DNA of 64,000 nucleotides from Streptococcus parasanguinis. Lineage in GTDB: Bacteria > Bacillota > Bacilli > Lactobacillales > Streptococcaceae. A program made the position numbers and the translations under genes. Positions 1-10,391 of the stretch are shown in pieces (position 1 is the first letter of the stretch; each line of letters begins with the position of its first letter). Under the pieces are notes generated by a model. That model did no database searches. It was not told the origin of the DNA and saw only the letters and a program-made list of their open reading frames with translations. The stretch lies in the NCBI RefSeq assembly GCF_032163505.1, contig NZ_CP134147.1:1330501-1394500 (forward strand), read 5' to 3'.

Positions 1-628
1 ACTGAAGAAAGTCATAGATCTGGTAGACCTGTTCTTTAAACAAGGTCAAATTTTTGCGCTGCCCCGTGAAATTCTTGACCATCTGCACAAAGGCTTCTTG
101 GTTTTCCCCCTGGTAATAGCGGTCAAAAACAGCCTGAAAGACTTCATTTTGTAAGAGGCGTTGCTCACTAGCGTTTTGAAAAATGCGAAACTGGGGTGCC
201 AACCCAAGCAAATAGCCATAGCGCGTTAGGACCTTTTGGGTAAAAGAGTCCATGGTTCCGATATCGCTGGTGGCGACATCTGCGATTTGACGGGCCAGGT
301 GTTGCTTGAGCTCTGGGTCATCGCTCGCTTGCAGGGCTTTTCCAAGTTCACTTTCCAAACGCTCCTTAAGCTCCCCTGCTGCCTTGACCGTAAAGGTTGA
401 GATAAAGAGCTCCTTAATCGAAATGCCACGCTGCATCTGATCCAGTATCCGCTGCACCATGACAAAGGTCTTTCCTGATCCAGCAGAGGCCGACACCAGG
501 ATATTGGTCCCCGAACTATAGATGGCATCGATCTGTTCTGGCGTCCGCTTTTGCTCTTTGGTAGAAGCTGCCTCTTGGACCTGGAGGGCCTTGATTTCTT
601 CTCTTGTCAAAAATGCTTGTTTGATCAT
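1..628 (-). CDS. rexA: ATP-dependent helicase/nuclease subunit A RexA (AddA), N-terminal part only
   Basis: This is the N-terminal part (about 209 codons) of the UvrD-like helicase and nuclease subunit of the RexAB (AddAB) enzyme, which processes double-strand DNA ends for recombination. Visible are a Q-motif region (RTPEQIDAI, residues 29-37) and a Walker A ASAGSGKT at residues 47-54, followed by TFTVKAA, which is motif Ia. The ATG at 626-628 overlaps the rexB stop in an ATGA, so translation is coupled. An AGGTC stretch upstream gives only a weak Shine-Dalgarno. The gene runs off the left edge, so the C-terminal nuclease domain cannot be judged. Confidence 0.93.
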   Translation of the reverse strand, partial: MIKQAFLTREEIKALQVQEAASTKEQKRTPEQIDAIYSSGTNILVSASAGSGKTFVMVQRILDQMQRGISIKELFISTFTVKAAGELKERLESELGKALQASDDPELKQHLARQIADVATSDIGTMDSFTQKVLTRYGYLLGLAPQFRIFQNASEQRLLQNEVFQAVFDRYYQGENQEAFVQMVKNFTGQRKNLTLFKEQVYQIYDFLQ

Positions 629-3600
629 TTGTTCAAGACCTCCTTCATCTTCTCGATCCAAGCGGCTTTCACCTTTTCACCGCGTATTCCTTTTTGGTCT
701 AGTTTGGTCAAGAACCGTGCCTGACCTAGGTGACGATCCGCTTCAAATCCTGTGATGGATTTAAACTGCTCCACGAATGGTGCGATATTGCGCCCATTTT
801 CACTATAGGGATTGATGGCAAATTGCCCCTTGAGGATCCCTTCTGCTGCTGTTTTATAGAGATAAGCGTTGTACAAGAGGAGCAAGTCCAGCTCTTCCTT
901 ACTCAGCATCATGGCCTTGTTCTTATCATAGGCCTCGCCCAGATAAGGCGCCTGATCCGCCATAAAGAGTCCCTTGTACTGTTGACTTTTCATAGTTTGG
1001 TTGATGGCGTCCTCGACTGTCTTGGTCTTTCTCAGATCTACTAGGGGATCTCCCATTTCCAAATACATGGCTCCGAAAATCCCTTGCTCCGCTTGGTATT
1101 CCTTCAGATCCTGAATGGCAGAAAGATAGGTTGGCAATTGAGAATTCAGGCCATTAAAGAACTTGTCATAGTGGAATTGCGTCAGACTGGACTTGTAGTC
1201 AACGACTCCGAGGGCTCCGTGATCTCTCAATTGATCAATGCGATCCACCTTGCCTCGTAACTGTAAGAGCCTGCCATCGGACAATGGATAAGAGGTGTGG
1301 GTGCTTCCACCAAAGAGGGTCTCCTCACCAATGGTCTCGATGCCATTTTGCTGGGCGAGGACACGCCCCGTTGTTTTAGCGGTATCAAGAAGCAAGTTGC
1401 GAATAAACTCGGTCTCTCCATTTTCTCCATACAATTGCTGGAACTCTGCTTCTTGGCTGGTTTCTCGAATCGCCTCGCTTAAGCGCTGATCAAAAGCTTG
1501 ATCGGAGCTATCTTTTAAGACCCTTTCAAAGATCCGATGCAAGAAATTCCCATGACTGCGGGCGTCTGGCCGGATCGTCTCATCCTCTTGTAAGCCCAAG
1601 ACATAGCGCAGATAAAAAGCATACTGGTGCTTGTAGTATTCATTCAAGGCAGAAGCAGATAAGGTCAAGGCTTTGCCCTCTGGGTAGAGCGCTTGAAGCG
1701 TATCCGACTGGAGCTGGCGACTCTTCAATTCCGTTGAAATCTGAGGAATCTGAATGCCTTCCGCTTGCAATTTCTTTCGCAAGACCCGCACGGCCACACC
1801 CCAAAAGCTGGCTTCTTCAGCAGACAGCTCACTCGTGATCTCCTCTTGATGGAGTTCGATCACGCGCGCTAAGAGGGCTCGGTAGGTCCCGATGTCATCA
1901 CTCGAAGCTTGCGCTTGTTTGGTCGTCCACTCGATGGCAATGGGCTCCTTGGCCAATTCTAGAAGGTAAGGAGAGACACTATCTTCCGTTTCATTGACCA
2001 AGCTAGGGGCCGATAGGACCAGTTGGTTGGTGGCTGCATTGAGTAGCGAAACCGCCACAAAGCGATTCTTCTTGAGATTTTCGCTGGTCACCACCTGGAG
2101 CTCTGCTCCTTCTTGGGTGGCCTCATTCAGCTGTTGTCGTTCTTCTTCACTGAGTAGAGAGGTGTTCTGAGCAATCTTTGGAAAACGCTCCTGGGTCAGC
2201 CCGATCGCGTAGACATAAGGGGCTGTCAAGGGTTCAATCAAGTCATAGGACTGAACCATCACCACATCGACCGTAGCAGGAATTGTCCGGTATTGTGACA
2301 ATTGCATCCCCGATAAGAGGAGAGCTAGAAAGTCATCTACGGTCAGCTCTTGGTCCTCAAAGACCACATTCAACTCCTCTAAGACATGAAGGAAGGCCTT
2401 CCAGACCTGGTCATAGCGCTCCTGCTCCTCCAAGGCTAGATCCTTGATCAAAGCTTGGAGATTCTGAGAAAGTTGAGCCTCTTGCAGAAACTCTGTAAAG
2501 GCGGTTAAGAGATGGGTAACCTTTTGTTTGCGCTGTGAAAAGAAGAGGGCTAGAGGTTCGACGACGCGTTCCCGGAGAGTATTGAGCTTTTCCAAATTAA
2601 ACTTGCCCTGACGATTGCTAGTAAAAGGCTTGTGAAATTTTGTAGCACCCTTTACTTCCGCAAAGCCAAGGTATTGCTCAAAAGCATCAACTTCTGCTTG
2701 CGTCAGATCACTATACAGACCCGTTTTTAACAAGTTGATGACATCTTCTGTCTGGTAATTGAACTGCTTGATCCGACCTAATGATTCAATGACCTGAATC
2801 AAGGGATGGTGGACCATAGCTTCACTTCGTCCCAAGTAAAAGGGAATCTGATACTGGTCAAAAATGGTCTTGAGTTGCAGTTGATAAGCTTCTACATCGC
2901 CTAACAAGACCCGAATATCCCGATAGCGTGCCCCATCATGAAGACGCTGACGGATCGATTTAGCGACAAATTCCAACTCTTCCTTTTGCGTATTGGTTTG
3001 CCAGAGTTGAACCGCTGTTCGGTCGTGCTCCTTGAGCTCATTTTCAACTTGTGAAAAATCGTAGCGCGCTTCTAGCATGCGGGTAATGCGACTAAAGGAG
3101 TCTTCAATCGCTTGCCCACAATACTGAGGCTGTACCTCAAAAGTCTTAGCCAGCTGAAGGAGAAAGTCAACACTAGCCTGGTAAAGATTGCCCTCTCTAA
3201 AGCTTGCTCGATAGGCTTTTTCACTGGCATAGACCCCGATGACAATCTCCACTCCTTTTCGATGAAGGAGACTAATCAAAGCCTCTTCTTCTGCAGAAAA
3301 ACGCGTGAAGCCATCGACAACGATCGCCACATCCTGTAATTGCTCTTCCAGCTGCCCTTCTTCGACCTGATTGAGGAAAAAGGCCATCTTGGACTGGGAT
3401 TCATACTGGTGCTGGACCAGCATCTCAGAGACCGCTTCAAAAATCGCCAAGAGGTCCTCTCTTTTTTCAGCTTCCTCGAGCAACTCCAAATCGGTAAAAT
3501 CCATCTGGGCTGTCTGTAATTCATGATAGAGCTGGACCAGTTGCTGGATAAACTGAGGATCCTTACGCAGGGCCCCATAAACTTTGAGATCCTGCTCCTT

Positions 3601-3891
3601 CATCTGGGAAAGAGCTTTAAAAAATAGCATGCCGAGACCGATATCATCCAAGGGTTGCTCCTCAAAGACCTGGTTCAGGATGAAATAACGGGCCATTTGG
3701 GCAAAGCGCGTGACGGTAATGGCAAAAGAAGCCTGACCTTCTAAATAGGACAAAACCTTGGCTTCTTTTTCAAAGGAAAGAGAGTTGGGCGCAATGTAAA
3801 ACACACGCTTGCCCTGTTCTACTAACCCTACGGCTTCTTGTGTCAGGACCTGGGTCAAGGGGGTCCGAACATCCGTATAGAGTAATTTCAT
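625..3891 (-). CDS. rexB: ATP-dependent nuclease subunit B RexB (AddB)
   Basis: The 1088-residue product is the AddB-like partner of RexA; together they resect DNA ends and feed homologous recombination. The C-terminal RecB-family nuclease motifs are visible: [13 protein letters not shown] near residue 795, the metal and catalytic stretch GVVDYKSS with D898 and K900, and QLPTYL near 920. The N-terminus has no GxxGxGKT Walker A, and the protein is nearly cysteine-free, so it lacks the four-cysteine iron-sulfur site known in Bacillus AddB. That agrees with streptococcal RexB. It is the first gene of a rexB-rexA operon, with a 4-base overlap with rexA. Confidence 0.95.
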   Translation of the reverse strand: MKLLYTDVRTPLTQVLTQEAVGLVEQGKRVFYIAPNSLSFEKEAKVLSYLEGQASFAITVTRFAQMARYFILNQVFEEQPLDDIGLGMLFFKALSQMKEQDLKVYGALRKDPQFIQQLVQLYHELQTAQMDFTDLELLEEAEKREDLLAIFEAVSEMLVQHQYESQSKMAFFLNQVEEGQLEEQLQDVAIVVDGFTRFSAEEEALISLLHRKGVEIVIGVYASEKAYRASFREGNLYQASVDFLLQLAKTFEVQPQYCGQAIEDSFSRITRMLEARYDFSQVENELKEHDRTAVQLWQTNTQKEELEFVAKSIRQRLHDGARYRDIRVLLGDVEAYQLQLKTIFDQYQIPFYLGRSEAMVHHPLIQVIESLGRIKQFNYQTEDVINLLKTGLYSDLTQAEVDAFEQYLGFAEVKGATKFHKPFTSNRQGKFNLEKLNTLRERVVEPLALFFSQRKQKVTHLLTAFTEFLQEAQLSQNLQALIKDLALEEQERYDQVWKAFLHVLEELNVVFEDQELTVDDFLALLLSGMQLSQYRTIPATVDVVMVQSYDLIEPLTAPYVYAIGLTQERFPKIAQNTSLLSEEERQQLNEATQEGAELQVVTSENLKKNRFVAVSLLNAATNQLVLSAPSLVNETEDSVSPYLLELAKEPIAIEWTTKQAQASSDDIGTYRALLARVIELHQEEITSELSAEEASFWGVAVRVLRKKLQAEGIQIPQISTELKSRQLQSDTLQALYPEGKALTLSASALNEYYKHQYAFYLRYVLGLQEDETIRPDARSHGNFLHRIFERVLKDSSDQAFDQRLSEAIRETSQEAEFQQLYGENGETEFIRNLLLDTAKTTGRVLAQQNGIETIGEETLFGGSTHTSYPLSDGRLLQLRGKVDRIDQLRDHGALGVVDYKSSLTQFHYDKFFNGLNSQLPTYLSAIQDLKEYQAEQGIFGAMYLEMGDPLVDLRKTKTVEDAINQTMKSQQYKGLFMADQAPYLGEAYDKNKAMMLSKEELDLLLLYNAYLYKTAAEGILKGQFAINPYSENGRNIAPFVEQFKSITGFEADRHLGQARFLTKLDQKGIRGEKVKAAWIEKMKEVLNK

Positions 3892-4013
3892 CCGATCCGT
3901 TCTCCTTTTGGCATTTTCTTGAGAGCTTGTTATCTTCTTATTATATCATTTTCACAGGAGGGACTAAAGCAAGAAGTCATGCTCCTCTTGGCCCCATTTT
4001 AGGAGATTTGTGC

Positions 4014-4019
4014 TACAAT
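4014..4019 (+). promoter_or_regulatory. Extended -10 promoter of the glutathione peroxidase gene
   Basis: An extended -10, TGC-TACAAT, lies 31 bases before the ATG. A TTGGCC at 3988 is too far away (20 bases) to be a good -35, so the promoter probably depends on the TGn extension. An AAAGGAT Shine-Dalgarno precedes the start codon. Confidence 0.5.
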
Positions 4020-4050
4020 AAAAGTTGAAGAGACAGAAAGGATACCACCT

Positions 4051-4533
4051 ATGACCAGCATTTATGATTTTTCTTTAGAAAACCAACAAGGAGAGGAGAT
4101 TCCCCTTTCTCACTACCAAGGTAAGGTCCTCATCGTGGTCAATACAGCAACAGGCTGTGGCTTGACCCCGCAATACCAAGGAGTGCAAGATCTCTACCTG
4201 CGCTACCAGGAAAAGGGGCTGGAAATCCTAGACATTCCCTGCAACCAATTCATGGGGCAGGCACCAGGAACTGCAGATGAAATCAATAGCTTCTGTAGCC
4301 TCAACTACCAGACCACCTTCCCACGATTCGCTAAAGCCAAGGTTAATGGTAAAGAAGCCCTTCCTCTTTATGACTGGCTCAAAAACCAAGTAGCCGGGCC
4401 ACTAGGCAAACGCATCGAATGGAACTTTGCAAAATTTGTCATCGACCGACAAGGCCAAGTCGCCCAACGCTTCTCCTCCAAAACAGAGCCAGCTGCCATG
4501 GAAGACTTGATCCAAGAATTACTTGAGAAATAA
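4051..4533 (+). CDS. gpx: Glutathione peroxidase-family thiol peroxidase
   Basis: The 160-residue protein has the length and motifs of the bacterial glutathione peroxidase family, which reduces hydroperoxides, often with thioredoxin rather than glutathione. The peroxidatic cysteine sits in NTATGCGLT (about residue 36). The catalytic partners follow in PCNQF (Gln about residue 71) and the WNFAKF block near residue 132. It is a single-gene unit transcribed towards the ABC exporter, with a shared bidirectional terminator. In lactic streptococci without catalase it is expected to protect against H2O2. Selenocysteine is not used; a normal Cys codon is present. Confidence 0.93.
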   Translation: MTSIYDFSLENQQGEEIPLSHYQGKVLIVVNTATGCGLTPQYQGVQDLYLRYQEKGLEILDIPCNQFMGQAPGTADEINSFCSLNYQTTFPRFAKAKVNGKEALPLYDWLKNQVAGPLGKRIEWNFAKFVIDRQGQVAQRFSSKTEPAAMEDLIQELLEK

Positions 4534-4535
4534 GC

Positions 4536-4567
4536 AAAAAGCCTGAGCCAACGCTCAAGCTTTTTTT
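4536..4567. terminator. Bidirectional intrinsic terminator between gpx and the ABC exporter
   Basis: An A-run, an imperfect stem (AAGCCTGAGC / GCTCAAGCTT) and a T-run follow the gpx stop. Read on the other strand, the same hairpin and T-run end the converging exporter operon. Confidence 0.8.
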
Positions 4568-4571
4568 ATTA

Positions 4572-6440
4572 TTAATCAATTTCAAGTCCACCGGTGTAGA
4601 GGCGGTAATAGGTGCCACGTTCTGCCATCAAGGAAGCATGGTTGCCTCGTTCGATGATACGTCCGTGGTCCATCACCATGATCACATCGGAATTGACAAT
4701 TGTCGATAGACGGTGGGCAATGACAAAGACTGTCCGGCCTTCCATCAAGCGGTCCATCCCTTCTTGCACCATCTTCTCTGTCCGTGAGTCAATAGAAGAC
4801 GTCGCTTCGTCCAGAATCAAAACAGGCGCATTGGCTAGGGCTGCACGGGCAATGGCGATCAATTGTCGTTGACCATTAGATAGGCCAGCCCCATCATCCG
4901 TCAAGACTGTTTCATAGCCCTGATCCAAGTGCTTGACAAAGGAATCCACATTGGCAATTCGAGCTGCTTCAAGGATTTCTTCCCGTGTTGCATCAGCACG
5001 ACCGTAAGCGATGTTTTCCGCAATCGTACCAGTGAATAAGTGGGTATCTTGAAGAACGATTCCGAGGGAACGACGAAGAGAATCTTTCTCAATCAATTTA
5101 ATATCGATTCCATCATAGGTGATCATTCCTGACTGGATGTCATAGAAGCGGTTGATCAAGTTGGTGATGGTTGTCTTTCCTGCACCAGTCGCTCCGACAA
5201 AGGCCACTTTTTGACCTTTATCCGCGTACAAGTTGATGCCATGAAGGATTTGTTTCTTCCCATCATAAGAGAAATCAACATCATCAAAGACCACATTTCC
5301 AACCATCTTAACAAGCTGGTAATCCCCATTTGGACGTGGGTGTTTCCAAGCCCATTTGTTGGTTTTCTGATCAGTTTCGACCATTTCTCCATCGACCAGT
5401 TCATAATTGACCAGCGTCACTTTTCCTTGGTCGACTTCTTCTTCTTCATCCAAGAGATCAAAGACACGATCTCCACCAGCCAAGGCCATGAGGACAAAGT
5501 TCAATTGTTGAGAGACCTGGGCAATCGGACCTGTAAAGGAACGGTTCAATTGCAGAAAGGCCATAAGACCACCAATGGTTAAACCACCGACGCCGTTTAG
5601 CGCAAAGAGTCCCCCGATCAAGGCTGTCAGAACAAAGGAAACATTTCCCAAGTTCCCAAGAATTGGCATGAGAACATTGGCATAGCGGTTGGCCTGGTAC
5701 GAAGACTCAAAGAGTTGGTCATTGATCCGATCAAAATCCTCAATGCTTTCTCTTTCATGCACAAAGGCCTTGACCACTTTTTGACCAGACATCATTTCTT
5801 CAATAAAGCCGTTCTCAATCCCCAAGTTCTTTTGTTGGGCGCCAAAGTAACGACCTGACTTGCCAGAAACATCCTTGATGATAAAGACCATGACGATAAC
5901 CATGAAGAGAACAATCAAGAACAAGAGTGGACTAACCGTCAGCATGGTAATCGTTACCCCAAGGATGGTAATCGCTGAGGATAAGAGTTGAGGAATGGAT
6001 TGTTCAATCGCTTGGCGAAGAGCATCAATATCATTGGTATAGATAGACATGATGTCCCCGTGTTGGTGGGTATCAAAGTAACGTACCGGCAGTTTTTGCA
6101 TGCGGGCAAACAACTGATTTCGAAGACTTCTAAGTGAATCTTGTGAAACAGTCGCCATAATCAAGGTAAATCCATAGTTGGCAAGTACCCCGATCAAACA
6201 GATCAAACCAACCCGTGTCAAGAAGGACAAGAGCGGTCCAAAATCATGGCTATTGCTTGTCAGCATAGGCTCCACATAGACATCGACCAAGGACTGAATC
6301 GAAGCTGTCACATTAACCGTCGCAAGAGACGATAGAATGATTAAGATAAAGGAAACAATCAAGGATACCTTGTAGTTTTTCCAAAGGAAGTCGAGCAGGC
6401 GAAGGATAGAGCCTAGATTTGCTTTTTTCTTAGTTTTCAT
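4572..6440 (-). CDS. Heterodimeric ABC multidrug exporter, EfrB/YfiC-like half
   Basis: This type IV ABC exporter half-transporter has an N-terminal six-helix membrane domain and a C-terminal nucleotide-binding domain. It has Walker A GATGAGKTT, Walker B VLILDEATSS with the catalytic Glu, and the switch His in VIAHRLSTI. The signature is the deviant LSNGQRQ. Together with its partner this gives one consensus and one degenerate ATP site, the hallmark of heterodimeric exporters such as EfrAB, LmrCD and TM287/288. I chose the ATG at 6440, preceded by AAGGAGAAGCAG; a longer reading from 6545 would overlap the upstream gene by over 100 bases and has no ribosome site. The gene overlaps its partner by 11 bases. 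Substrate unknown; drug or dye export is inferred. Confidence 0.88.
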   Translation of the reverse strand: MKTKKKANLGSILRLLDFLWKNYKVSLIVSFILIILSSLATVNVTASIQSLVDVYVEPMLTSNSHDFGPLLSFLTRVGLICLIGVLANYGFTLIMATVSQDSLRSLRNQLFARMQKLPVRYFDTHQHGDIMSIYTNDIDALRQAIEQSIPQLLSSAITILGVTITMLTVSPLLFLIVLFMVIVMVFIIKDVSGKSGRYFGAQQKNLGIENGFIEEMMSGQKVVKAFVHERESIEDFDRINDQLFESSYQANRYANVLMPILGNLGNVSFVLTALIGGLFALNGVGGLTIGGLMAFLQLNRSFTGPIAQVSQQLNFVLMALAGGDRVFDLLDEEEEVDQGKVTLVNYELVDGEMVETDQKTNKWAWKHPRPNGDYQLVKMVGNVVFDDVDFSYDGKKQILHGINLYADKGQKVAFVGATGAGKTTITNLINRFYDIQSGMITYDGIDIKLIEKDSLRRSLGIVLQDTHLFTGTIAENIAYGRADATREEILEAARIANVDSFVKHLDQGYETVLTDDGAGLSNGQRQLIAIARAALANAPVLILDEATSSIDSRTEKMVQEGMDRLMEGRTVFVIAHRLSTIVNSDVIMVMDHGRIIERGNHASLMAERGTYYRLYTGGLEID

Positions 6441-8175
6441 CTGCTTCTCCTTTCCCTTGTGTTTGCATTTCATATACTTCTTGGTAGATGGCATTGGTCG
6501 CAAGCAATTCCTCGTGACGACCGATGGCATCGATTTGGCCATCATTCATCACGATGATGCGATCTGCATCTTGAATAGAGGAAATCCGTTGACCAATGAT
6601 GATTTTGGTAGTCTCTTTCAAGCTGGTTGCCAATCCTTGACGGATCAAACTATCTGTCTTGGTATCGACCGCCGAAGTCGAATCATCCAAGATCAAGATC
6701 TTCGGATTCATGAGAAGGGCACGCGCGATACAGAGACGCTGGCGTTGGCCACCTGAGACATTGGATCCCCCACGCTCAATCATAGTGTCATAGCCCTCTT
6801 TGAAATCTTGAATAAATTCATCGGCTTGCGCAATCTTACAAGCTGCGATGATCTCTTCATCCGTCGCATCCTTATTTCCCCAGCGCATATTTTCTTTAAT
6901 CGTACCAGAGAAAAGGACATTGGTCTGAAGAACCATGGCCACTTGCTTACGAAGGGAATCCAGATCGTATTCTTTGACATCGTGGCCCGCTACTGTCACC
7001 CGACCAGACTCGACATCATAGAGACGAGGAATCAACTGAACCAAGCTTGATTTCCCTGATCCTGTTCCTCCCAAGATCCCAATCACTTCCCCTGAACGAA
7101 TGGAAAGATTAATGCCTTGCAAGACATGGGTCTTATCCCCATTTTCATCGGTATAGGCAAAAGTCACATCCTCAAAGTTGATGGATCCATCTGCGACTTC
7201 TTTAATTCCATTTTCCGGAGAGACAATGGTCGCTTTGGTCGTCAAGACTTCATTGATCCGCTCGACTGAGGCCATGGAAATTGACAACATGACAAAAATC
7301 ATCATAAACATCATCAGCGACATGAGAATGGTCATGGTGTAGCTAAACATGGAGGTCAAATTCCCAGTAGACAGTTGGCCACCAACGATCAGATGAGCCC
7401 CGATCCAAGAAATCAAAAGGAAAGAAGCATACATGGAAAGCATCATAGCTGGGCTACTCAAGACAACGACACGGATAGCCTTCATAAACATGTTATAAAT
7501 CAAACGCGAAGCCTTCTTGAATTTAACCGTTTCATCTGCTTCCTTAACGTAAGACTTCACCACCCGCATATTGGTGATATTTTCTTGAATGCTGTTGTTG
7601 AGATTGTCATAAGCTTCAAATACTTCTGTGAAGAGTGGATAAACAATCTTCATGATGATGCTTAAGACAGCTGCCAAAAAGATGGTCACATAGACAAAGA
7701 TCATGGCCATTTCTGGATTGATCAAGAAACAAGCCACAATGGCAAAGATCAAATTGAGCGGTGCCCGTACACAGATCCGGATCACCATTTGATAGGCATT
7801 TTGCACATTGGTCACGTCCGTCATCATCCGAGTGACTAACCCACCTGATGAGAACTGATCAATATTCTCAAATGAGAAGGTTTGAACCTTTTTGAAAATG
7901 GCCCGACGAAGGTTTTTAGCAAAACCAGCCGATGCATAGGCGCCATAACGGGCAGACTGCATCCCACAAAAGAGGGAGCAAAAGGCACAGACCAGCATGA
8001 GCCCACCGTAAAACAAAATATTGTTCATGTTTCTTTGTTGAACACCTTGGTCCAAAAGACTCGCCATGACAAAGGGAATCGAAATCTCAAACATGACTTC
8101 AAAGACCATGAACAAGGAAGCCAAAATCGATGGCTTCTTGAATTCTTTGATCTCGGAAATTAAGGATCGAATCAT
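6430..8175 (-). CDS. Heterodimeric ABC multidrug exporter, EfrA/YfiB-like half
   Basis: This is the partner half-transporter (581 residues), first in the operon. The membrane domain spans roughly residues 15-310 and the ATPase domain follows. It has Walker A GGTGSGKSS and a consensus signature VSGGQRQRL. Walker B, ILILDDSTS, carries Asp instead of the catalytic Glu, and the switch His is replaced by Gln (IIIGQRISS). This subunit therefore supplies the Walker motifs of the degenerate site and the signature of the active site. I chose the ATG at 8175 because GGAGG lies 5 bases upstream; the ATG at 8187 lies before that site. EfrAB-like is the closest family I recognise; it does not look like PatAB. 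Confidence 0.88.
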   Translation of the reverse strand: MIRSLISEIKEFKKPSILASLFMVFEVMFEISIPFVMASLLDQGVQQRNMNNILFYGGLMLVCAFCSLFCGMQSARYGAYASAGFAKNLRRAIFKKVQTFSFENIDQFSSGGLVTRMMTDVTNVQNAYQMVIRICVRAPLNLIFAIVACFLINPEMAMIFVYVTIFLAAVLSIIMKIVYPLFTEVFEAYDNLNNSIQENITNMRVVKSYVKEADETVKFKKASRLIYNMFMKAIRVVVLSSPAMMLSMYASFLLISWIGAHLIVGGQLSTGNLTSMFSYTMTILMSLMMFMMIFVMLSISMASVERINEVLTTKATIVSPENGIKEVADGSINFEDVTFAYTDENGDKTHVLQGINLSIRSGEVIGILGGTGSGKSSLVQLIPRLYDVESGRVTVAGHDVKEYDLDSLRKQVAMVLQTNVLFSGTIKENMRWGNKDATDEEIIAACKIAQADEFIQDFKEGYDTMIERGGSNVSGGQRQRLCIARALLMNPKILILDDSTSAVDTKTDSLIRQGLATSLKETTKIIIGQRISSIQDADRIIVMNDGQIDAIGRHEELLATNAIYQEVYEMQTQGKGEADEN

Positions 8176-8306
8176 TATTACCTCCATAGTTTTTCATACT
8201 TTTTTCTGCAGTAGAAGCAAAGCTTTTTTCCACTGAAAAATAGGTCAAAACACACAAAATTCCCTGAGGGAAAGACCCTAGGGATTACGCATTTTTTATA
8301 GTCTTC

Positions 8307-8335
8307 ATTGTAACCTAAATTGCAAAAAAATGCAA
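8307..8335 (-). promoter_or_regulatory. Promoter and about 125-nt leader of the ABC exporter operon
   Basis: On the minus strand, TTGCAT (8330-8335) and TACAAT (8307-8312) are separated by 17 bases. The transcript would carry a leader of about 125 bases before the ATG at 8175. The leader contains a minimal ORF of four codons (MRNP, ATG near 8292), a CCCT/AGGG inverted repeat with a short T-run near 8260-8285, and a CAGTGGAA/TTCTACTG stem near 8200-8235. This could be an attenuation-type leader, but that is only inferred. Confidence 0.6.
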
Positions 8336-8374
8336 GATTTTTAGACAGCATCCGTTTTTCTGTTTATCCAGTAC

Positions 8375-8557
8375 AAAAGAGGCTGGGACAAAAGTCCTAG
8401 CCTCTCAATTGTTTTTGGATTGTCGAGCAAGACGCAGTGGCTGAGTGGGCTATACTACGCTGATTTTATCAGCTTTTACAGCCCTACTCAACTGTGCGGA
8501 GGTGGGACGACGAAATCGAATTCTAACGAATGACCGATTTCTGTCCCACTCTCTTTT
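8375..8557 (-). repeat. 183-bp three-hairpin repeat element, copy 1
   Basis: This is one of three near-identical copies in the window (others at 30215 and 35094). It starts 5 bases after the stop codon of the permease gene and reads in the same direction as that gene. It contains a hairpin with GTGGGAC/GTCCCAC arms, a second with GTTGAGT/ACTCAGC arms enclosing GCTGAT/ATCAGC, and a final GAGGCTAGGAC/GTCCCAGCCTC stem followed by T-residues, which is an intrinsic terminator. No ORF or transposase is present. Confidence 0.85.
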
Positions 8558-8561
8558 CTAT

Positions 8562-9707
8562 TTATTCTGCTAAGAGCACTTCTTTGATGGTTTGTTTTTG
8601 GAGTTTTCTGTTGGATAGATAAAAGAGGCTTTCATAAACCACCGCAAAACCAAGCAAGGTCCAAAAGCACACATTCCCATCAAAGTGATGCTCAATCTTT
8701 TCAGGAACCGTATCTTTGATCACACCGATCAAAATCTCCATGATACCGTATTGGTAAACCGTCCCAAGAACAAATCCTAGATAAGCCCAGAAACGATAGG
8801 GAGCGAGAATATGACTTTGGCATTCACGATCGGTGTAGCCAAAAGCCTTCATAAGAGCCAAGGTTTCGCGGCTTTCTGAGACCACAATCCCCAATGACAA
8901 AAAGAGAATCGAGAAAGAGAGGATTAAGCCAATCATGATCATCATGGTTTGGATGATATCATCTGTGTAATCCCTGAGGCCAAAGGACAATTGAACCATG
9001 GCCGCAAAACACATGGAGCCAAAGACCACAAAAAACAAGATCGATTTTCTCCCCCAAATCAGTGATGAGGACAGCTCTTTTAAGAAGCCATTCTCTTTCT
9101 TAGGAACCCTCTTTCTCCTTTTGACCTTGATAGGACTTGGGGACTTTTTCAATAATCGAAGAGCCGGGGTTTGGAGTTGTCTTCTAGCATAACCAATCGC
9201 GAGAACCATAAAGAAGGTCGTTGGTAGCATTACCAAAGCAAGCAAGAGCTGCCAGTGAAAATGAATGGTGATTTCTGGCAGAATCCCCTTCTCATTTCGA
9301 AAGTCATAAAAATGACCCATCATAAGAAAAGAAGCGAAATAGCCAAGAAGCGCTCCAGCTCCAAAACTAAGTCCAAAGGCCCAAAATCGTTTAGCCAACT
9401 GGCCATTGCTGTATCCCAAAGCCTTTAATATCCCTAATTGTTCCTTGTGGTCATCGACAAATTGTTTGATATAAAAACACATGAGAAGGATCGACGTCAA
9501 GGACAAGACGACCCCACTGACCATGGCCACCATCCAAGAAAGCGATACCTGGGCATCATAGTAGGTCTGAATCATGGGATTGGTTTTAGAAATCTCCAAC
9601 TGCTCGATATCCAGGTAAAAATTCAAGAAGAGATTGGCCACAAAGACCGCACAGGCCCCAATGATACTGACGACAACTAATTTTCGAATATCTTTTACTG
9701 AAAACAT
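8562..9707 (-). CDS. FtsX-like (MacB-type) ABC transporter permease
   Basis: The 381-residue membrane protein has about eight predicted membrane segments in two halves. Each half has an FtsX-type core with the characteristic cytoplasmic loop motif (GILKALGYSN near residue 95 and LMKAFGYTDRE near 305). A basic stretch (KVKRRKRVPKKE) separates the halves. It follows the ATPase gene by 3 bases and belongs to the TetR-ATPase-permease operon. Families of this kind export lipids, peptides or antimicrobials or act mechanically on the envelope; the substrate here is unknown. The transcript ends in the 183-bp repeat immediately downstream. Confidence 0.82.
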   Translation of the reverse strand: MFSVKDIRKLVVVSIIGACAVFVANLFLNFYLDIEQLEISKTNPMIQTYYDAQVSLSWMVAMVSGVVLSLTSILLMCFYIKQFVDDHKEQLGILKALGYSNGQLAKRFWAFGLSFGAGALLGYFASFLMMGHFYDFRNEKGILPEITIHFHWQLLLALVMLPTTFFMVLAIGYARRQLQTPALRLLKKSPSPIKVKRRKRVPKKENGFLKELSSSLIWGRKSILFFVVFGSMCFAAMVQLSFGLRDYTDDIIQTMMIMIGLILSFSILFLSLGIVVSESRETLALMKAFGYTDRECQSHILAPYRFWAYLGFVLGTVYQYGIMEILIGVIKDTVPEKIEHHFDGNVCFWTLLGFAVVYESLFYLSNRKLQKQTIKEVLLAE

Positions 9708-9710
9708 GGC

Positions 9711-10391
9711 TTACCATCCAATCTCATAAGCAGTCTGAGGTTGATCATTGGTCACAACTTGGGTAATCTTGCCACTATTGACACGAATGATGGTTCTGGC
9801 CATATCCGCAATATTTTGGTTGTGCGTCACCATGATGAGGGTAAAGCCCAGCTTTTCCTTCAGTTCCCAGATATAGTCGAGAATCTTGCGCCCTGTTTCT
9901 TCATCGAGGGCACCCGTCGGCTCATCCAAGAAGAGAATCTCTGGCTTTTTGGCCAAGGCCCGAGCAATGGAGACTCTCTGCTGTTCCCCACCCGACAATT
10001 CACTCGGATACTTGTCCAGCTTATCGCCAAGCCCCAAATCCTCGATGATCTGCAAAAAATCATGATTGTTTGCCAGGTCAGCACCCATTTTTACATTTTG
10101 TCTGACCGTTAGATTAGGCAATAGATAATACTGCTGGAAAATAAAGGCAATCTTCTCCCGTCTAAAGGCCGTCAATTGAGCATCCGTGAGTTGCGATAAA
10201 TCTTGTCCTTGAATGAGGATATGCCCCTCGTCTACCTTTTCTAATCCTGACAGCACATTTAAGAGAGTTGATTTCCCTGATCCAGAAGGACCGAGGATAA
10301 CCACATCATCCTGGTCTTGAATCTGCAAGTCAATCCCCTTTAAAACCTTGGTTTGGCCGTAGCTTTTGTGCACATTTTTTAGTTGAATCAT
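9711..10391 (-). CDS. ABC transporter ATP-binding protein (MacB/LolD type)
   Basis: The 226-residue ATPase has Walker [10 protein letters not shown] (about residues 34-42), the Q-loop [11 protein letters not shown], signature LSGGEQQRV, Walker [17 protein letters not shown] and the switch His in MVTHNQ. These are typical of the MacB/LolD/SalX class that works with FtsX-like permeases. I chose the ATG at 10391 because it overlaps the TetR stop in an ATGA and has an AGGAAAG ribosome site; the longer reading from 10427 lies inside the regulator gene. It energises the permease encoded directly downstream. Confidence 0.9.
   Translation of the reverse strand: MIQLKNVHKSYGQTKVLKGIDLQIQDQDDVVILGPSGSGKSTLLNVLSGLEKVDEGHILIQGQDLSQLTDAQLTAFRREKIAFIFQQYYLLPNLTVRQNVKMGADLANNHDFLQIIEDLGLGDKLDKYPSELSGGEQQRVSIARALAKKPEILFLDEPTGALDEETGRKILDYIWELKEKLGFTLIMVTHNQNIADMARTIIRVNSGKITQVVTNDQPQTAYEIGW

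Noticed and set aside
6440..6545. N-terminal extension of the EfrB-like exporter (35 extra residues)
   Set aside because: It would overlap the partner gene by over 100 bases; the inner ATG at 6440 has an excellent ribosome site and fits family length.
8375..8557. 183-bp repeat as an insertion sequence or BOX/RUP element
   Set aside because: There is no transposase or ORF inside, no obvious target duplication, and the sequence does not match the BOX or RUP consensus I remember; kept as an unnamed structured repeat.
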